From Clostridium cavendishii DSM 21758 (GTDB taxonomy: Bacteria; Bacillota; Clostridia; Clostridiales; Clostridiaceae): a DNA stretch of 64,000 nt. The notes under the pieces are model-generated. The model searched no databases. It was not told where the DNA came from and worked only from the letters and a program-made list of their open reading frames with translations. Positions 26,333 through 36,795 of the stretch are shown here, in pieces; position 1 is the first letter of the stretch; every line of letters begins with the position of its first letter. The stretch is taken from contig NZ_FQZB01000010.1 in the NCBI RefSeq assembly GCF_900141845.1, positions 124,001 to 188,000 of the forward strand, in the 5' to 3' direction. The translations under genes were made by a program, and so were the position numbers.

Positions 26333-28027
26333 CTAAAGTTTTTTATCATCAACAGCTTCTAACCAATTATCTATATCTCCTATAATTGAGCTTATACATC
26401 CATCTTCAAAAGGAGATTTAAGATTTGCAACTTTCACTAATTCCAAGAAAGATTTTGTTCCTCCTGCTATGCAAAGTCTTAAATAATCATCCCAAGCCTG
26501 TTCTCTATTTTCATTAGCCTTCTTCCAAAATTGTAATGCACAAATTTGAGCTAAAGTATAATCTATATAGTAGAATGCTATTTCAAATATATGCATTTGT
26601 TGGAACCACCATCCCCCTCTTTCAAGAAAATCACATTCGGAATAATTCTTATGTGGCAAATATTTCTTTTCTATTCTTCTCCAGGCATCCTTTCTTTCTT
26701 TTGGTGTAGCTTCTGGATTTTCATACACAAAGTGCTGAAATTCATCCACAGAAACTCCATAAGGTATAAACTTTATTGCATCTCCTAAATGTGAGAATTT
26801 ATATTTAGCTTCATCCTCTTTAAAGAACAAATTCATCCATGGCCATGTAAAAAACTCCATACTCATAGAATGTATTTCAGCACTTTCAGATGTTGGAAAA
26901 CTACATTCATTCATTTCTATCCATCTGGATTGATAACATTGAAATGCGTGTCCAGCCTCATGTGTTAGTACATCTACATCCCCAGCTGTTCCATTAAAAT
27001 TTGAAAATATATAGGGTGATTTATAATCTGGTATATACTCACAGTATCCACCACCTGCTTTACCTTTTTTATTTACTAAGTCCATTAATTCATTTTCCAC
27101 CATAAACTTAAAGAATTCATTAGTTTCTTTGGATAACTCTGAATACATCTTAATTCCATTATCTACAATCCATTCTGGACTTCCTTTTGGCACAGCATTA
27201 CCTGTTAAATATTCAAATTTTTCATCATAATAACTTAAACTCTCTAGACCTAATCTTGCTTTCTGACGATTATACAATTTTGTAGCTACAGGTACAATAT
27301 ACTCTTCAACCTGATTTCTAAACTTAGATACCATCTCTGGATTATAATCACTTCTCATCATTCTTATATAACCAAGCTCTACAAAATTCTCATATCCTAA
27401 TTTCTTAGCTATTGTAGTCCTCACTTTAACAAGTTCATCATAAATTCTATCTATTTCAGATTCATTATCTACAAAAAATTTATACTTTGCTTCGTTCGCA
27501 GCTTTCCTTATATTTCTATCTGATGATAAAGTAAATGGAATCAACCCTGATAAGTTTCTCTCCTCACCTTCAAACATTATCTTAGCTGTTGCTATAAGTT
27601 TAACATATTCAGAACTTAACTTATTTTCTAACTGCAATTCTTCTATAACCTCTGGTGAAAAACTTTTTAATGAAAACTCAGCTATATTAAAATATTGCTT
27701 TCCATATCTAACTTCTAATTCTTTTCTAAATTTAGACAAAGTGATAGCTCTATAAAATTTTGAACTAAGTTCTTCAAATAAAGGTTCATGTATATCCCAA
27801 AACTCTTTCTCTTTATCATAAAATTCATTTGTAGTATCTATAGTATGCCTTATATATGCTATATTCTTTAATGTTACTATATGATTTCTTACCTCATTTA
27901 TCCTCTTTAAGTTAGAATCTGCCTCCTCAATTTCATTTGACTCTTCAAACTCCTTGATTAAACTATTTAGCTTAGCTTTTAATTCTTCATAATTTGGTCT
28001 TTCATACTTAAATTCATTAAATTTCAC
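26333..28027 (-). CDS. M3-family oligoendopeptidase
   Basis: 564 residues, cytosolic, no signal. Zinc site THEAGHAF with the HExxH-type motif at about residue 358 and a downstream third ligand Glu in ECSFPTSESAEIHSMSMEFF. The N-terminal half is helical, like other PepF/M3B enzymes of about 560-600 residues. It would cut short peptides in the cytoplasm. GGGGGGC-like ribosome binding site upstream; single gene. Confidence 0.93.
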   Translation of the reverse strand: MKFNEFKYERPNYEELKAKLNSLIKEFEESNEIEEADSNLKRINEVRNHIVTLKNIAYIRHTIDTTNEFYDKEKEFWDIHEPLFEELSSKFYRAITLSKFRKELEVRYGKQYFNIAEFSLKSFSPEVIEELQLENKLSSEYVKLIATAKIMFEGEERNLSGLIPFTLSSDRNIRKAANEAKYKFFVDNESEIDRIYDELVKVRTTIAKKLGYENFVELGYIRMMRSDYNPEMVSKFRNQVEEYIVPVATKLYNRQKARLGLESLSYYDEKFEYLTGNAVPKGSPEWIVDNGIKMYSELSKETNEFFKFMVENELMDLVNKKGKAGGGYCEYIPDYKSPYIFSNFNGTAGDVDVLTHEAGHAFQCYQSRWIEMNECSFPTSESAEIHSMSMEFFTWPWMNLFFKEDEAKYKFSHLGDAIKFIPYGVSVDEFQHFVYENPEATPKERKDAWRRIEKKYLPHKNYSECDFLERGGWWFQQMHIFEIAFYYIDYTLAQICALQFWKKANENREQAWDDYLRLCIAGGTKSFLELVKVANLKSPFEDGCISSIIGDIDNWLEAVDDKKL

Positions 28028-28268
28028 CTTTTAGCCCCCCTTATTTAACATTATATTAATTTTAATTATATTATTATATCAAATTAATATCAAATTCATT
28101 GTATCACATTTTTACTTTATTCTATATATTTTCAAAACATAACTATAACTATTTCACATTTACCTTATCATTTTTCACATTTTAGTCTAATTTTATATAG
28201 ATAATTTTAATTTTTTTCTAAACAATATAATACATGTTTTAAACATTAAAGAATTTAACCCAATGCAT

Positions 28269-28308
28269 AAAAAGATAATAACTCAGGTCTACTGAATTAT
28301 TATCTTTA
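28269..28308 (-). terminator. hom terminator
   Basis: Arms AAAGATAATAA and TTATTATCTTT, with further TCA/TGA pairing, just beyond the hom stop codon. Confidence 0.8.
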
Positions 28309-28311
28309 ACT

Positions 28312-29529
28312 TTAAGCTGTTAAATATTTTACTACATCAATGTTACTATCTTTAACTTCTAAATATTTAACTAAATTGTCTATCTGTTCTTCATTACACG
28401 CTTTTATTAACAAAGCTAACTCTTCCTCATTTTCTTCTATAATTTCAGTATATAAAAATTCTTTTTTTACCTCATTCAAGACATTTTCATATCTTTCACT
28501 CTTTATTATTAAAATTGCTTTTAACTCATTATCTACTAGATTGTTGACTCTAGCAACTTCTGAATTAAAACTATTAATTATAGTATTCCTATCATTTAAT
28601 ATATCCAGCAAATCTCCATAAACTGCTGATGCTGTTGGTAACATTCCAGCACCTTTACCTATAAATGCTAGTTCCCCTACTGCATCACCATTAACTACTA
28701 CTGCATTAACCTCATTATTAACATTGTATAGCATAGAATCATTATCTATCAGCATAGGTTGCACAGCTGCATATACAGAATCTTTTTCTCTATATCCTTT
28801 AGCTATTAATTTTATCTTAAACCCCTTATTTTTAGCATATGCTATATGCTTTGTTGTAATATCTGTTATACCTTTTATCTTTATATCCTTACATACAACT
28901 CTATTATTAAATCCTAATGTCATCAGTATTGAAAGTTTTCTTGATGCATCATATCCTAAAACATCTGCATCAGGATTAGATTCTGCAAAACCAAGTTCTT
29001 TAGCTTTTTGTAATACACTATTATAGTCTAATCCGTCCTCATACATTTTAGTTAATATAAAATTTGTAGTACCATTAAGTATTCCAGTAATACTTTCTAT
29101 TTTATTTCCTTGTAGCATTTCTACCATCGGTTTTATAATAGGGATTCCCCCCGCTACAGAAGCTTCAAATTTTAACGATACTCCATTTTGCTTTGCTAAT
29201 TTAAACAACTCATCTCCACGTTCTGCTATTAATTCTTTATTTGCAGTTATAACATTTACTCCTGACTTTAAAGCTCTTTTTATATATTCATAGGCTGGAT
29301 TAATACCACCAATTAATTCTATTATTATATTATTATTTTCATTAAAAACATCATTTGCGTTTTCTGTTATTAGATCAAAATATTTTTTATTTAAATGCTT
29401 TTCCTTATTTCTGACTAATATAGATGTTATAATAACTCCTCTTAAATTATTATTTTCTTTGTTCCTATCTATAAGTTCTACTATACCTGTACCAACAACA
29501 CCATAACCAAGAACTCCTACTTTTATCAA
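28312..29529 (-). CDS. hom: homoserine dehydrogenase
   Basis: 405 residues. The NAD(P)-binding loop GVLGYGVVGTGIVELI opens the protein. The catalytic domain has NKELIAERG, SVAGGIPIIKP and GILNGTTNFILTKM; GFAESNPDADVLGYDASRKL is the family signature. An ACT-like C-terminal regulatory domain (about 340-400) probably binds threonine. It reduces aspartate semialdehyde to homoserine for threonine and methionine. The SAM-I riboswitch upstream ties it to methionine supply. Confidence 0.95.
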   Translation of the reverse strand: MIKVGVLGYGVVGTGIVELIDRNKENNNLRGVIITSILVRNKEKHLNKKYFDLITENANDVFNENNNIIIELIGGINPAYEYIKRALKSGVNVITANKELIAERGDELFKLAKQNGVSLKFEASVAGGIPIIKPMVEMLQGNKIESITGILNGTTNFILTKMYEDGLDYNSVLQKAKELGFAESNPDADVLGYDASRKLSILMTLGFNNRVVCKDIKIKGITDITTKHIAYAKNKGFKIKLIAKGYREKDSVYAAVQPMLIDNDSMLYNVNNEVNAVVVNGDAVGELAFIGKGAGMLPTASAVYGDLLDILNDRNTIINSFNSEVARVNNLVDNELKAILIIKSERYENVLNEVKKEFLYTEIIEENEEELALLIKACNEEQIDNLVKYLEVKDSNIDVVKYLTA

Positions 29530-29617
29530 AACCGCTACCTCCTAACATTTGTATAAATTTAAAATTATCATCCTTTATACAAGTGTAACAGTGTGCAGTT
29601 CCCTTACTCTCGAAATA

Positions 29618-29661
29618 TAAAAAATAAAGCTATTTTTCTATTCCGAGATAGAAAAATAGCT
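29618..29661 (-). terminator. terminator of the SAM riboswitch expression platform
   Basis: Arms AGCTATTTTTCTAT and ATAGAAAAATAGCT followed on the minus strand by a T-rich run, between the aptamer and the hom start. Confidence 0.8.
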
Positions 29662-29693
29662 ACTTAAGACTCTATTAACGCTAGTGTCAAAGC

Positions 29694-29857
29694 TTTTTCT
29701 TATCTCTCAGATTAATCTTTCTAATATATAAAAAGATTCTATACCTTTAAGTACAGATATTAATCTGCAGGATTTAGCACAATTCTAGCTTATGACTGCT
29801 AGCTGTTGCCAGGCTTCAAAGGGCCAGTCCCTCCACCATTCTTGATAAAAGATCTTA
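29694..29857 (-). promoter_or_regulatory. SAM-I (S-box) riboswitch controlling hom
   Basis: On the minus strand the aptamer shows CTTTTATCAAG, GGTGGAGGGACTGGCCC, TTGAAGCCTGGCAAC, TGCTAAATCCTGCAG and a closing GAGAGATAAG, the conserved order of SAM-I. A terminator follows. High S-adenosylmethionine would switch hom off. Confidence 0.92.
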
Positions 29858-29915
29858 TTAAGTTATTTAATTTAATTATATACCTTCTGTAATTTTTTTC
29901 AAGTGTTTTTCTTGT

Positions 29916-30482
29916 TTATTTAATTATTTTTTCTACTTTATTTTCTGTAATTATAAAATCTATTTTTTCATCAAACTCTTCCATAGGAACTTCATCAACA
30001 ATTTGAAAATCGTAACATAGTGCTATTCTTTTACTACTCTTACTGTTTTTTAGAAACTTATCATAAAACCCACCACCATAGCCAAGCCTTCCACCACTTA
30101 AGTCAAATGCTAAACCTGGAACTAAAATTATATCAGCTTCTTCCTTAAGTTCTTCATTATCTATTGATGGTTCAAGTATACCAAAAACACCACTTTCATT
30201 TAAATCTAATAAACTATTTATCCTCAAAGCCTTCATAACTTTTTGTGTATTTTCCACTTTAGGTACATATATATGTTTTCCTAATTCTAATGCTTTTTTT
30301 AAAATCTCCTTAGTTTCAACTTCATCTTCCATACTTACATACATAAATATAGTTTTGCATTCCTTAAAATAAGCGCTCTTTAAAAAGCTTTCTGCTATTT
30401 TTATATCTGATAATTCCTTTTCTTTTCTATCTAAATTCAATCTCTTTTCCTTAATTAGTTTTCTTAACTCTTTTTTATCCAT
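29916..30482 (-). CDS. 5-formyltetrahydrofolate cyclo-ligase
   Basis: 188 residues: MDKKELRKLIKEKRLNLD start, LVPGLAFDLSGGRLGYGGGFYDKFL is the family signature with the nucleotide-binding Gly-rich loop, and CYDFQIVDEVPMEEFD near the end. It turns 5-formyl-THF into 5,10-methenyl-THF using ATP. It lies 14 bases after the TPR-like gene in the same direction, likely one operon. Confidence 0.93.
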   Translation of the reverse strand: MDKKELRKLIKEKRLNLDRKEKELSDIKIAESFLKSAYFKECKTIFMYVSMEDEVETKEILKKALELGKHIYVPKVENTQKVMKALRINSLLDLNESGVFGILEPSIDNEELKEEADIILVPGLAFDLSGGRLGYGGGFYDKFLKNSKSSKRIALCYDFQIVDEVPMEEFDEKIDFIITENKVEKIIK

Positions 30483-30496
30483 TTAAATCTTCCTAT

Positions 30497-30940
30497 CTAT
30501 ACATTATTTTCTATATATTCTTTCGCTACAATATAACATTTATAGTCATAACTTGTCATATCTTCCAAATCAATATCTACAAAATCATAAAGTCTTTCCA
30601 CATTATTTTTGTAATAAATATCAATCCATTCTTTATAAGCCTCAACTAAAGCTCCCTGATAATCATCCTTTATAACTCCATCTAACAATGCATGTCCAAG
30701 ATGTAAAATTAAACTATCCCCAGTATTTCCATTTTCTAAACACTTAATATAATACTTCTTAGATTGTTCCAAATCTCCTATAATATAAAAGATATCTCCT
30801 ATAATAAAATTAATCCAATTTTTTTGAACACAATCCTCTTTAGCTTTTAAATAAATTTCAATTGATTCATAATATTTACCACTTTCTCTAAGGTTCTCAG
30901 CAAACTTTATTCTTTCACTTAATGTTTCCAAAGACTCCAC
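30497..30940 (-). CDS. TPR-like helical repeat protein
   Basis: 147 residues. Paired helices such as AENLRESGKYYESIEIYLKA and DIFYIIGDLEQSKKYYIKCL follow the tetratricopeptide pattern. It is a cytosolic, acidic protein, probably a scaffold; the partner is unknown. It sits between the GGDEF-EAL gene and the cyclo-ligase gene on the same strand. Confidence 0.7.
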   Translation of the reverse strand: MESLETLSERIKFAENLRESGKYYESIEIYLKAKEDCVQKNWINFIIGDIFYIIGDLEQSKKYYIKCLENGNTGDSLILHLGHALLDGVIKDDYQGALVEAYKEWIDIYYKNNVERLYDFVDIDLEDMTSYDYKCYIVAKEYIENNV

Positions 30941-30975
30941 CCCTTATAAAACTTTAAAATTGGTTTATGATAAAT

Positions 30976-33207
30976 TTAATATCTTAAAAGCTCATACTTT
31001 TCTATGATTTCACTAAGGATATTTACTGATATCGGCTTGTAAAAGAAAAATCCTTGAAAATAATCACATTCTAATTGCTTTAGTTTTTGGGATTGAGCAA
31101 AGTTCTCTATCCCCTCAGCAACTACTTTGAAGCCCAAATTATGTGATAACTCTATTATAGATTTGACTATTCCACTATCATTTTCGATATCTTGAACAAA
31201 GCTTCTATCTATTTTTATAGTATTGACTTTATATTGTTGAAGATACTTAAATGAACTATAACCTGTCCCAAAATCATCAATAGCTATACTTACTCCTAAT
31301 TCATTAATTTCTTCGAACTTACTTATAACTTCTCTAGAATTATAAACCCCTACACTCTCTGTAAGTTCTAACTCTAAATATCTAGCATTTAAATCCCATT
31401 TAGTTAAAGCTTGCTTTAATAAATCTACAAAATCATTTTGCATAAATTGTATTGACGATACATTAACTGCAACTTTAACCTCTGTACTAAATCTGTCATT
31501 TAGTTCTTTTATCTGTTTACAAGCTTCATTAAGTACCCAATCTCCCAAAGTTATTATATAACCAGTTTCTTCAGCAACTTTAATAAATTTAGGTGGAGGA
31601 ATATACCCTTTAATTGGATGAAACCACCTTATAAGAGCCTCTACTCCATCTATCCTATTAGTTATAGAATTAACCTTAGGTTGATAATACAATTGTATTT
31701 CTCCATTTTTTATTCCATTATGCATCATTTCTATAGTTATTTCATTCTTTAAAAAATCTTCAAAGAATTCATAACTATTTTTAACTCTTTCCTTAACACT
31801 AATCATAGCTAAATAAGCATTATTTAACATTTCAAAAGTAGTAGTATCTTTACTATCCTTTACACATATACCTACACTTGCAGAAATAAATTGATTATAT
31901 TCATCATTTATCTTAAATTCATTTAAAAGCTTAAGCAAGTCCTTTACATACTTCTCCATATACTCTTCTGACTTTATAGTTTTAACTAGAATTCCAAACT
32001 CATCACCACCAATTCTAGAAAGTAATGAATTCTCATCTATATTCTCATTTAATATCTTTGCAACCCTTATTAGTATTTCATCACCTTTTAAATATCCATA
32101 GCTGTTGTTATAATTTGAAAAACCATCTAAATTTATATATATTAATCCTATTATACCATCTTCATGTTCTGATATATACTGATCTCCTTCATATATAAAG
32201 ATTTCTCTCTTCATAAGCCCTGTCAAATTATCATACTTTGAATAAAAATCTACCTGTTCTTTATAACCAGCTAATGAATTTATTACACTACTTAGATTTT
32301 CCTCCAAAGACTTGAGTTCATCATTATGAACTCCTTTATTTGTTTTATATTCATCTAGCCTATCTATTTCATGTTGTATTTTTTCCAACCTACTAAATAC
32401 TTTTAGATTTAATAAATAAATAAATAATCCTAAGAAAATTACATTTATTGCACCTATAGCCATATAGAAATTTGAATCTATCTTAGTTATATAAGGTCCA
32501 ACTTGTTTATCAAAATTATAATTAACATTTACAGTAGGCTTATTAAAGTAATCATTTATTACAAAGTTAGAAATTACCTTTGTTGTGCCTAGCGGTACCC
32601 TAGCATAAACTTTTTCTCGCTTTCTGACCCCTACATCTTTTAATTCTTCTAGAAACAAATTATTATTTTTCGTTAAAAATAATATGCCGTACCCTTCACT
32701 ATCTTTAATATTGAAATCATCTAAATTCCCTTGTTTTAATATAGATACAGATATGTAAACCTTCTCCATTTCATCTTTAGTCATACTTACAAGAGCAGGA
32801 TATCCATCTATATTTGTAATTCCTGTTCTACTTTTACCATCTATATAATATAATTTTATATCTAAATTATTCAAACTTTCATCAGACGCTGTTGTCTTAA
32901 AAAGTATATTTTTTTCTTTGTCCATAACATAAAATGCTTGTATATCTTTTTCTAAAAGATCTTTAACTTCAATTTTTTTAGTTAATTTAACTTTTTTAGC
33001 TAATTCATTATTATCATTTTCGAAATTCTCTATTTTAGTATCAATTTTAGTCATTATAGTATCGATATTTACCTTAGAGTATTCATACTTTGCATCATCT
33101 ATCCTATTTCTCATTACAAATATCGATATAAAACTAATACATCCAACCCATAATACTAAAAAACTTATAACTATTAAATTCATTTTGTCTTTTAAATTCA
33201 TTTTCAT
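30976..33207 (-). CDS. GGDEF-EAL cyclic-di-GMP turnover protein with extracytoplasmic sensor
   Basis: 743 residues. Two membrane helices (about 10-30 and 248-268) frame an outer sensor domain of about 215 residues. GGDEF follows (SRIGGDEFGIL, about 405), then EAL (EALIRWFHP, with the ELTESVG and DDFGTGYSS loops and AEGIEN). Both signature motifs look intact, so it could make or degrade c-di-GMP. No RxxD inhibition site is visible at the usual position before GGDEF. GGAAGGTGG precedes the ATG. Confidence 0.93.
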   Translation of the reverse strand: MKMNLKDKMNLIVISFLVLWVGCISFISIFVMRNRIDDAKYEYSKVNIDTIMTKIDTKIENFENDNNELAKKVKLTKKIEVKDLLEKDIQAFYVMDKEKNILFKTTASDESLNNLDIKLYYIDGKSRTGITNIDGYPALVSMTKDEMEKVYISVSILKQGNLDDFNIKDSEGYGILFLTKNNNLFLEELKDVGVRKREKVYARVPLGTTKVISNFVINDYFNKPTVNVNYNFDKQVGPYITKIDSNFYMAIGAINVIFLGLFIYLLNLKVFSRLEKIQHEIDRLDEYKTNKGVHNDELKSLEENLSSVINSLAGYKEQVDFYSKYDNLTGLMKREIFIYEGDQYISEHEDGIIGLIYINLDGFSNYNNSYGYLKGDEILIRVAKILNENIDENSLLSRIGGDEFGILVKTIKSEEYMEKYVKDLLKLLNEFKINDEYNQFISASVGICVKDSKDTTTFEMLNNAYLAMISVKERVKNSYEFFEDFLKNEITIEMMHNGIKNGEIQLYYQPKVNSITNRIDGVEALIRWFHPIKGYIPPPKFIKVAEETGYIITLGDWVLNEACKQIKELNDRFSTEVKVAVNVSSIQFMQNDFVDLLKQALTKWDLNARYLELELTESVGVYNSREVISKFEEINELGVSIAIDDFGTGYSSFKYLQQYKVNTIKIDRSFVQDIENDSGIVKSIIELSHNLGFKVVAEGIENFAQSQKLKQLECDYFQGFFFYKPISVNILSEIIEKYELLRY

Positions 33208-33395
33208 AAGATGATTTCACCACCTTCCTTTTGGCAATTCACACTCTTATTCTTATTATAACATTTATGTTATAAATTAACAATTATAAATATGAAATTT
33301 ACTTTTATAGGTTCAAAATAAAATTCAATTAAAATAATTTTTATAAATTACCACCATTATACTCAAACTCTTTTAGTAAAATAGCGTATATAACT

Positions 33396-33430
33396 AAAGC
33401 TACACATCCCAAGTTGAATGTGTAGCTTTT
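33396..33430. terminator. hairpin after the host copy of the 53-residue gene
   Basis: AAAGCTACACAT and ATGTGTAGCTTT, 10-base loop, followed by T run on the plus strand. The same hairpin follows the two transposon-borne copies (about 52795-52830, 60637-60673). Confidence 0.75.
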
Positions 33431-33446
33431 TTATCACTTTTAAGCT

Positions 33447-33608
33447 CTATACTTCCTTTGATAACTTTTCTAAATCAGCTATTATTACTTTAACTAAATC
33501 TAATTTTCCTTTAGCATATTCTTTATCACTTAGCCAATCCATACCCATTTCCATACATTTTTCAGTTTCCTTGTATTCTGATAATAATTTTACTAATTCA
33601 TCTTTCAT
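33447..33608 (-). CDS. 53-residue helical protein, host copy formerly next to glmS
   Basis: MKDELVKLLSEYKETEKCME... with GAGGTGA before the ATG. It is mostly helical, with a central MGMDWL segment, and no known family. It lies 22 bases left of the transposon's target duplication. Without the transposon its ATG would be about 46 bases beyond the glmS stop, in the same direction, so it is most likely the natural gene downstream of glmS. Two relatives lie inside the transposon (60694-60855 intact, 52858-53019 broken). Confidence 0.75.
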   Translation of the reverse strand: MKDELVKLLSEYKETEKCMEMGMDWLSDKEYAKGKLDLVKVIIADLEKLSKEV

Positions 33609-33630
33609 TATTTTTCACCTCATAAATTAT

Positions 33631-33635
33631 TTTTA
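33631..33635. repeat. target-site duplication, left
   Basis: TTTTA directly before the transposon's TGT; identical to 61014-61018. Confidence 0.85.
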
Positions 33636-33780
33636 TGTAGATTTGAAAAAAAGTTTGATTCAAATAAGACTTCTAAATGGCTTTACTTCGTAAATTAAAA
33701 TTAAATATTTTGTAAAAAAGTTTGAATAGAAGTAATGATAAAAAAATTTTATTAAATATTATTTTTGAAAAAAAGTTTGA
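33636..33780. repeat. Tn7-like left end with three TnsB-type sites
   Basis: Sites TTGAAAAAAAGTTTGA at 33643-33658 and 33765-33780, and TTGTAAAAAAGTTTGA at 33710-33725, all in one orientation and spaced by 67 and 55 bases. Their inverse occurs at the right end. Confidence 0.85.
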
Positions 33781-33879
33781 ATTAGAAAATAAATTAAAAA
33801 TATATACTAAACATTAAATTAAAAAAATTAATAAAAATAATTTTATAAAAATATTTATAAAAATAAATGTGAGGATAGT

Positions 33880-34221
33880 ATGGAATTTAGAAATAGAAGA
33901 GAAAGGATAAATTTTATAATCACTAAATTAGGTAATGATACAGCATTATTATTTCTTTCTTCTACAGATAGAGAAGTAAAAAAATTTGTAGATGAAAATT
34001 CTAAATGGTTAAAAGAAAAAGAAAATTATCAACAACCTATAATTATATGTATAAGGTGCAATGAACAAGTAATATCCCATACAGAATGCGGTTGCGGATA
34101 TGATAGAGCAATATTTAGTGAAGAAGAATGGAAAGAAGATATTCAAGGATATTCAGAACCTAATGACAGATGTTTTGGTGATGAAGAATTTATAAAAAAT
34201 GGATATAAATTATTAGAATAG
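33880..34221 (+). CDS. zinc-ribbon-like hypothetical protein, first cargo gene
   Basis: 113 residues. The N-terminal half is charged and helical; CIRCNEQVISHTECGCGY in the middle could bind zinc (CxxC...CxC). An acidic C-terminus follows. A weak GAGGATAG precedes ATG. It lies 100 bases inside the left end, so it may be a fixed part of the element. A short decayed frame (about 34233-34325) follows. Confidence 0.6.
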   Translation: MEFRNRRERINFIITKLGNDTALLFLSSTDREVKKFVDENSKWLKEKENYQQPIIICIRCNEQVISHTECGCGYDRAIFSEEEWKEDIQGYSEPNDRCFGDEEFIKNGYKLLE

Positions 34222-34530
34222 GAGTTTAAATAATTGAAAAAGAAAAATATAAATTGATTGATACAAATGATATTGTACTGCTTATAGATTTAAAGAAACC
34301 GTTAGATTTTTTTACTTATAATTAATCAGGTAATTATATTGTTTTATTTAATAGAGGCATAATTCCAAAATTCAAAATAAAAGAACTAATTTTTTAAAAA
34401 GTTTGATTTAAAAATTAGTTCTTTGAGCTTTTATTATTATTCATTTTTGAAAAAGGTTCTCTTGACATCATATAATTTTAGTAATTGTTTACCTAATCAA
34501 TACTACAATTCATCTTTACAGTATTTAGCT
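34222..34530. other. non-coding spacer with terminator
   Basis: Contains a short open stretch (about 30 codons, no proper start) that looks like gene debris. The hairpin AAAGAACTAATTTTT / AAAAATTAGTTCTTT (about 34380-34425) separates the convergent units. Confidence 0.5.
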
Positions 34531-36795
34531 CTACTTCCACTTCCACACAAATAAAGAACTATTAAAAATGCTGTTATAATAATTATCAAAAGAATCCTCA
34601 AGACTTACAATATTAGATTTCACAACATCTCTACACTCAATGTATGCCTGTTTGTTGTTACTAAATATTTTTCTTACCAACTCCAAATCTAGCATTTCTT
34701 GTCCTTTTATTTTACAAAATCCATATTGACTATTTCTCATAATATTATTTCTCATAGTTAATTTTACTCTATTATGCTCATCCCAAACTTGAGATTTAGA
34801 TAAATTAGAATTTCCTTGAATATTGTATCCATAATTATTATATATAGATACTAAAGCTTCTGTTTTTAATCCATTACTCCAACTATCTGCTGAAAAAAAA
34901 TAATTTTCCATAAAATAATTATATACGCACATACTCTTAACATCTGAATTTAGTAATCTTTGTCCAATAAATTTCTTGGTTACTACTTGATTTGAAAAAA
35001 TGTATGCATAGTCTTGATTTAAATCTTCAAAAGATATATTACTACAATTATATAATATAAAGATTTTTTTTATATCGTTTCTATACAAAATACATTTAGT
35101 ATAAATACTATATAACGCTGCTCCCATGCGCGAATAAATAATCGGTATATTTTTTATAAATTGTCCATTATACACATATTTCATTATGAGGTTACTTTTA
35201 TCTATTAATTCAGGTGATTTTCCCTTTAATTCTTGAAGTTCTTTTTTATAAATTGCTTTTTTTAAATCCCATTTCAAATATTCAAAATTGGTAAGTTTGC
35301 TTCTCTCTAGATTTATCTCTATTTTTTTCTTTAATCCAATGTCTATTATATTAATACATGGAGATTTAGATATACTTACAGGATACACTCCCTCATCTGT
35401 TAAATCATAGTTTTCGGATAATGGAATTCCATTATAAATTATTTTTTTGTCTAAATTTAGTTTACTTTGAGATTCTGAGCTTGAATAAAGGAATTCTGCT
35501 TTAAAATTATCATCTTCTGATTTGAAATTAATCCACTCCAGTCCCGTATCATCTATTGATTCATTTTTATGTCCATTTATATAAATTTGTATTTCTGAAG
35601 TCAGATACCATTCTTTAAGTTTCAATTTATATAATAAAGATTTTTTATCATTTTTCAAATTATTATTTAGCAATATCTTAATTTCAGTTCCAAAATCAAA
35701 ATTATTATCTTTTTCTATAAAAATATCTATAATACTGTCATTATTTTCATCTTGTTCTAATTTATAATCAAACCTTAATATATTATCTTCACCATATCTT
35801 CTTGTTTTAACAAGAACCTTATGCCCTAACAAAAAACTTGCTAACGACCCTATTCCAAATTGTCCAACTAAGTTACCGTACTTTTTCTTGCTTGAATTCC
35901 CGACGCAAAAATAATTATTTCTTATTATATCTATATTCATTCCTATTCCATTATCACGAATAATAATGAAGTCATCATCAAAATTAATGTCTATTCTAGC
36001 TTTATATTGCTCTCTAATTAGTCTTTCTTTGCATGCATCCGTAGCATTTTGTATTAACTCTCTAGCTCCACATTCTGGTTTATTTCCATACAAAGGTTTA
36101 ATTAAATTTGGTATAATACCTGTAGTTACACGATATTTAATTTCCTCATTAATAAAACTTATGTCATCTAAATTAAAATTATTTATTTGAACATCATTAA
36201 AATTATATATGCTATGAAAATTGTTTATATATGTTATCTTTTTCAAATCACTCTGCAAGTTTCTAGCAACTTCTTCAGTATCCCTCAATTCTTTTCTATT
36301 TTTTATTTTATTTGAATATTTTATATTCAATGTAGTTGAAGATAATTCACAATATATATTGTGAATATTGTTGATTAAAATAGTATTTGTGTTTTCAATA
36401 TACTTTTGAAAAACTAATGCAATAGCAACTATGGAGTATATTATTGAATTATATCCATCATCTATTATATTATCAATAATATCTTTATACTGTACCTCAT
36501 TTTCTATACAATAAATAATTTTCTCAAAGATTTGCTTATATACTATATCCTTATCAATTCTTTTTTTTTTAATAACTGATTTTAAAGTATCTTTCTTTAT
36601 AATATATTTTATAATATTATATTTTTCATTTAATACTTCCTCATTTCTACTTTCACATATACTAAGAAAATTATTATAAAGATAATCTTCTTCATAATAA
36701 TTATTTTGGTTAGCTATTATATTCATATTAGATTTATCCTTAGCAATTGGATTATAAATGGTTAAACCATCTGGCTCTTTTTTTAGTATATTCAT
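34531..36795 (-). CDS. Hsp90-like GHKL ATPase
   Basis: 754 residues. A helical N-terminal region of about 220 residues precedes a GHKL ATPase fold: Glu246/Asn250/Asp253 in ARELIQNATDACKE, DNGIGM at 281-286 and lid GQFGIGS at 311-317. All nucleotide-binding motifs are intact. The C-terminal 300 residues match no family I recognise. Unlike housekeeping HtpG the ATPase is not at the N-terminus. Its ATG overlaps the stop of the small upstream gene by four bases. In this cargo setting a role against phage or plasmids is likely but unproven. Confidence 0.8.
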   Translation of the reverse strand: MNILKKEPDGLTIYNPIAKDKSNMNIIANQNNYYEEDYLYNNFLSICESRNEEVLNEKYNIIKYIIKKDTLKSVIKKKRIDKDIVYKQIFEKIIYCIENEVQYKDIIDNIIDDGYNSIIYSIVAIALVFQKYIENTNTILINNIHNIYCELSSTTLNIKYSNKIKNRKELRDTEEVARNLQSDLKKITYINNFHSIYNFNDVQINNFNLDDISFINEEIKYRVTTGIIPNLIKPLYGNKPECGARELIQNATDACKERLIREQYKARIDINFDDDFIIIRDNGIGMNIDIIRNNYFCVGNSSKKKYGNLVGQFGIGSLASFLLGHKVLVKTRRYGEDNILRFDYKLEQDENNDSIIDIFIEKDNNFDFGTEIKILLNNNLKNDKKSLLYKLKLKEWYLTSEIQIYINGHKNESIDDTGLEWINFKSEDDNFKAEFLYSSSESQSKLNLDKKIIYNGIPLSENYDLTDEGVYPVSISKSPCINIIDIGLKKKIEINLERSKLTNFEYLKWDLKKAIYKKELQELKGKSPELIDKSNLIMKYVYNGQFIKNIPIIYSRMGAALYSIYTKCILYRNDIKKIFILYNCSNISFEDLNQDYAYIFSNQVVTKKFIGQRLLNSDVKSMCVYNYFMENYFFSADSWSNGLKTEALVSIYNNYGYNIQGNSNLSKSQVWDEHNRVKLTMRNNIMRNSQYGFCKIKGQEMLDLELVRKIFSNNKQAYIECRDVVKSNIVSLEDSFDNYYNSIFNSSLFVWKWK

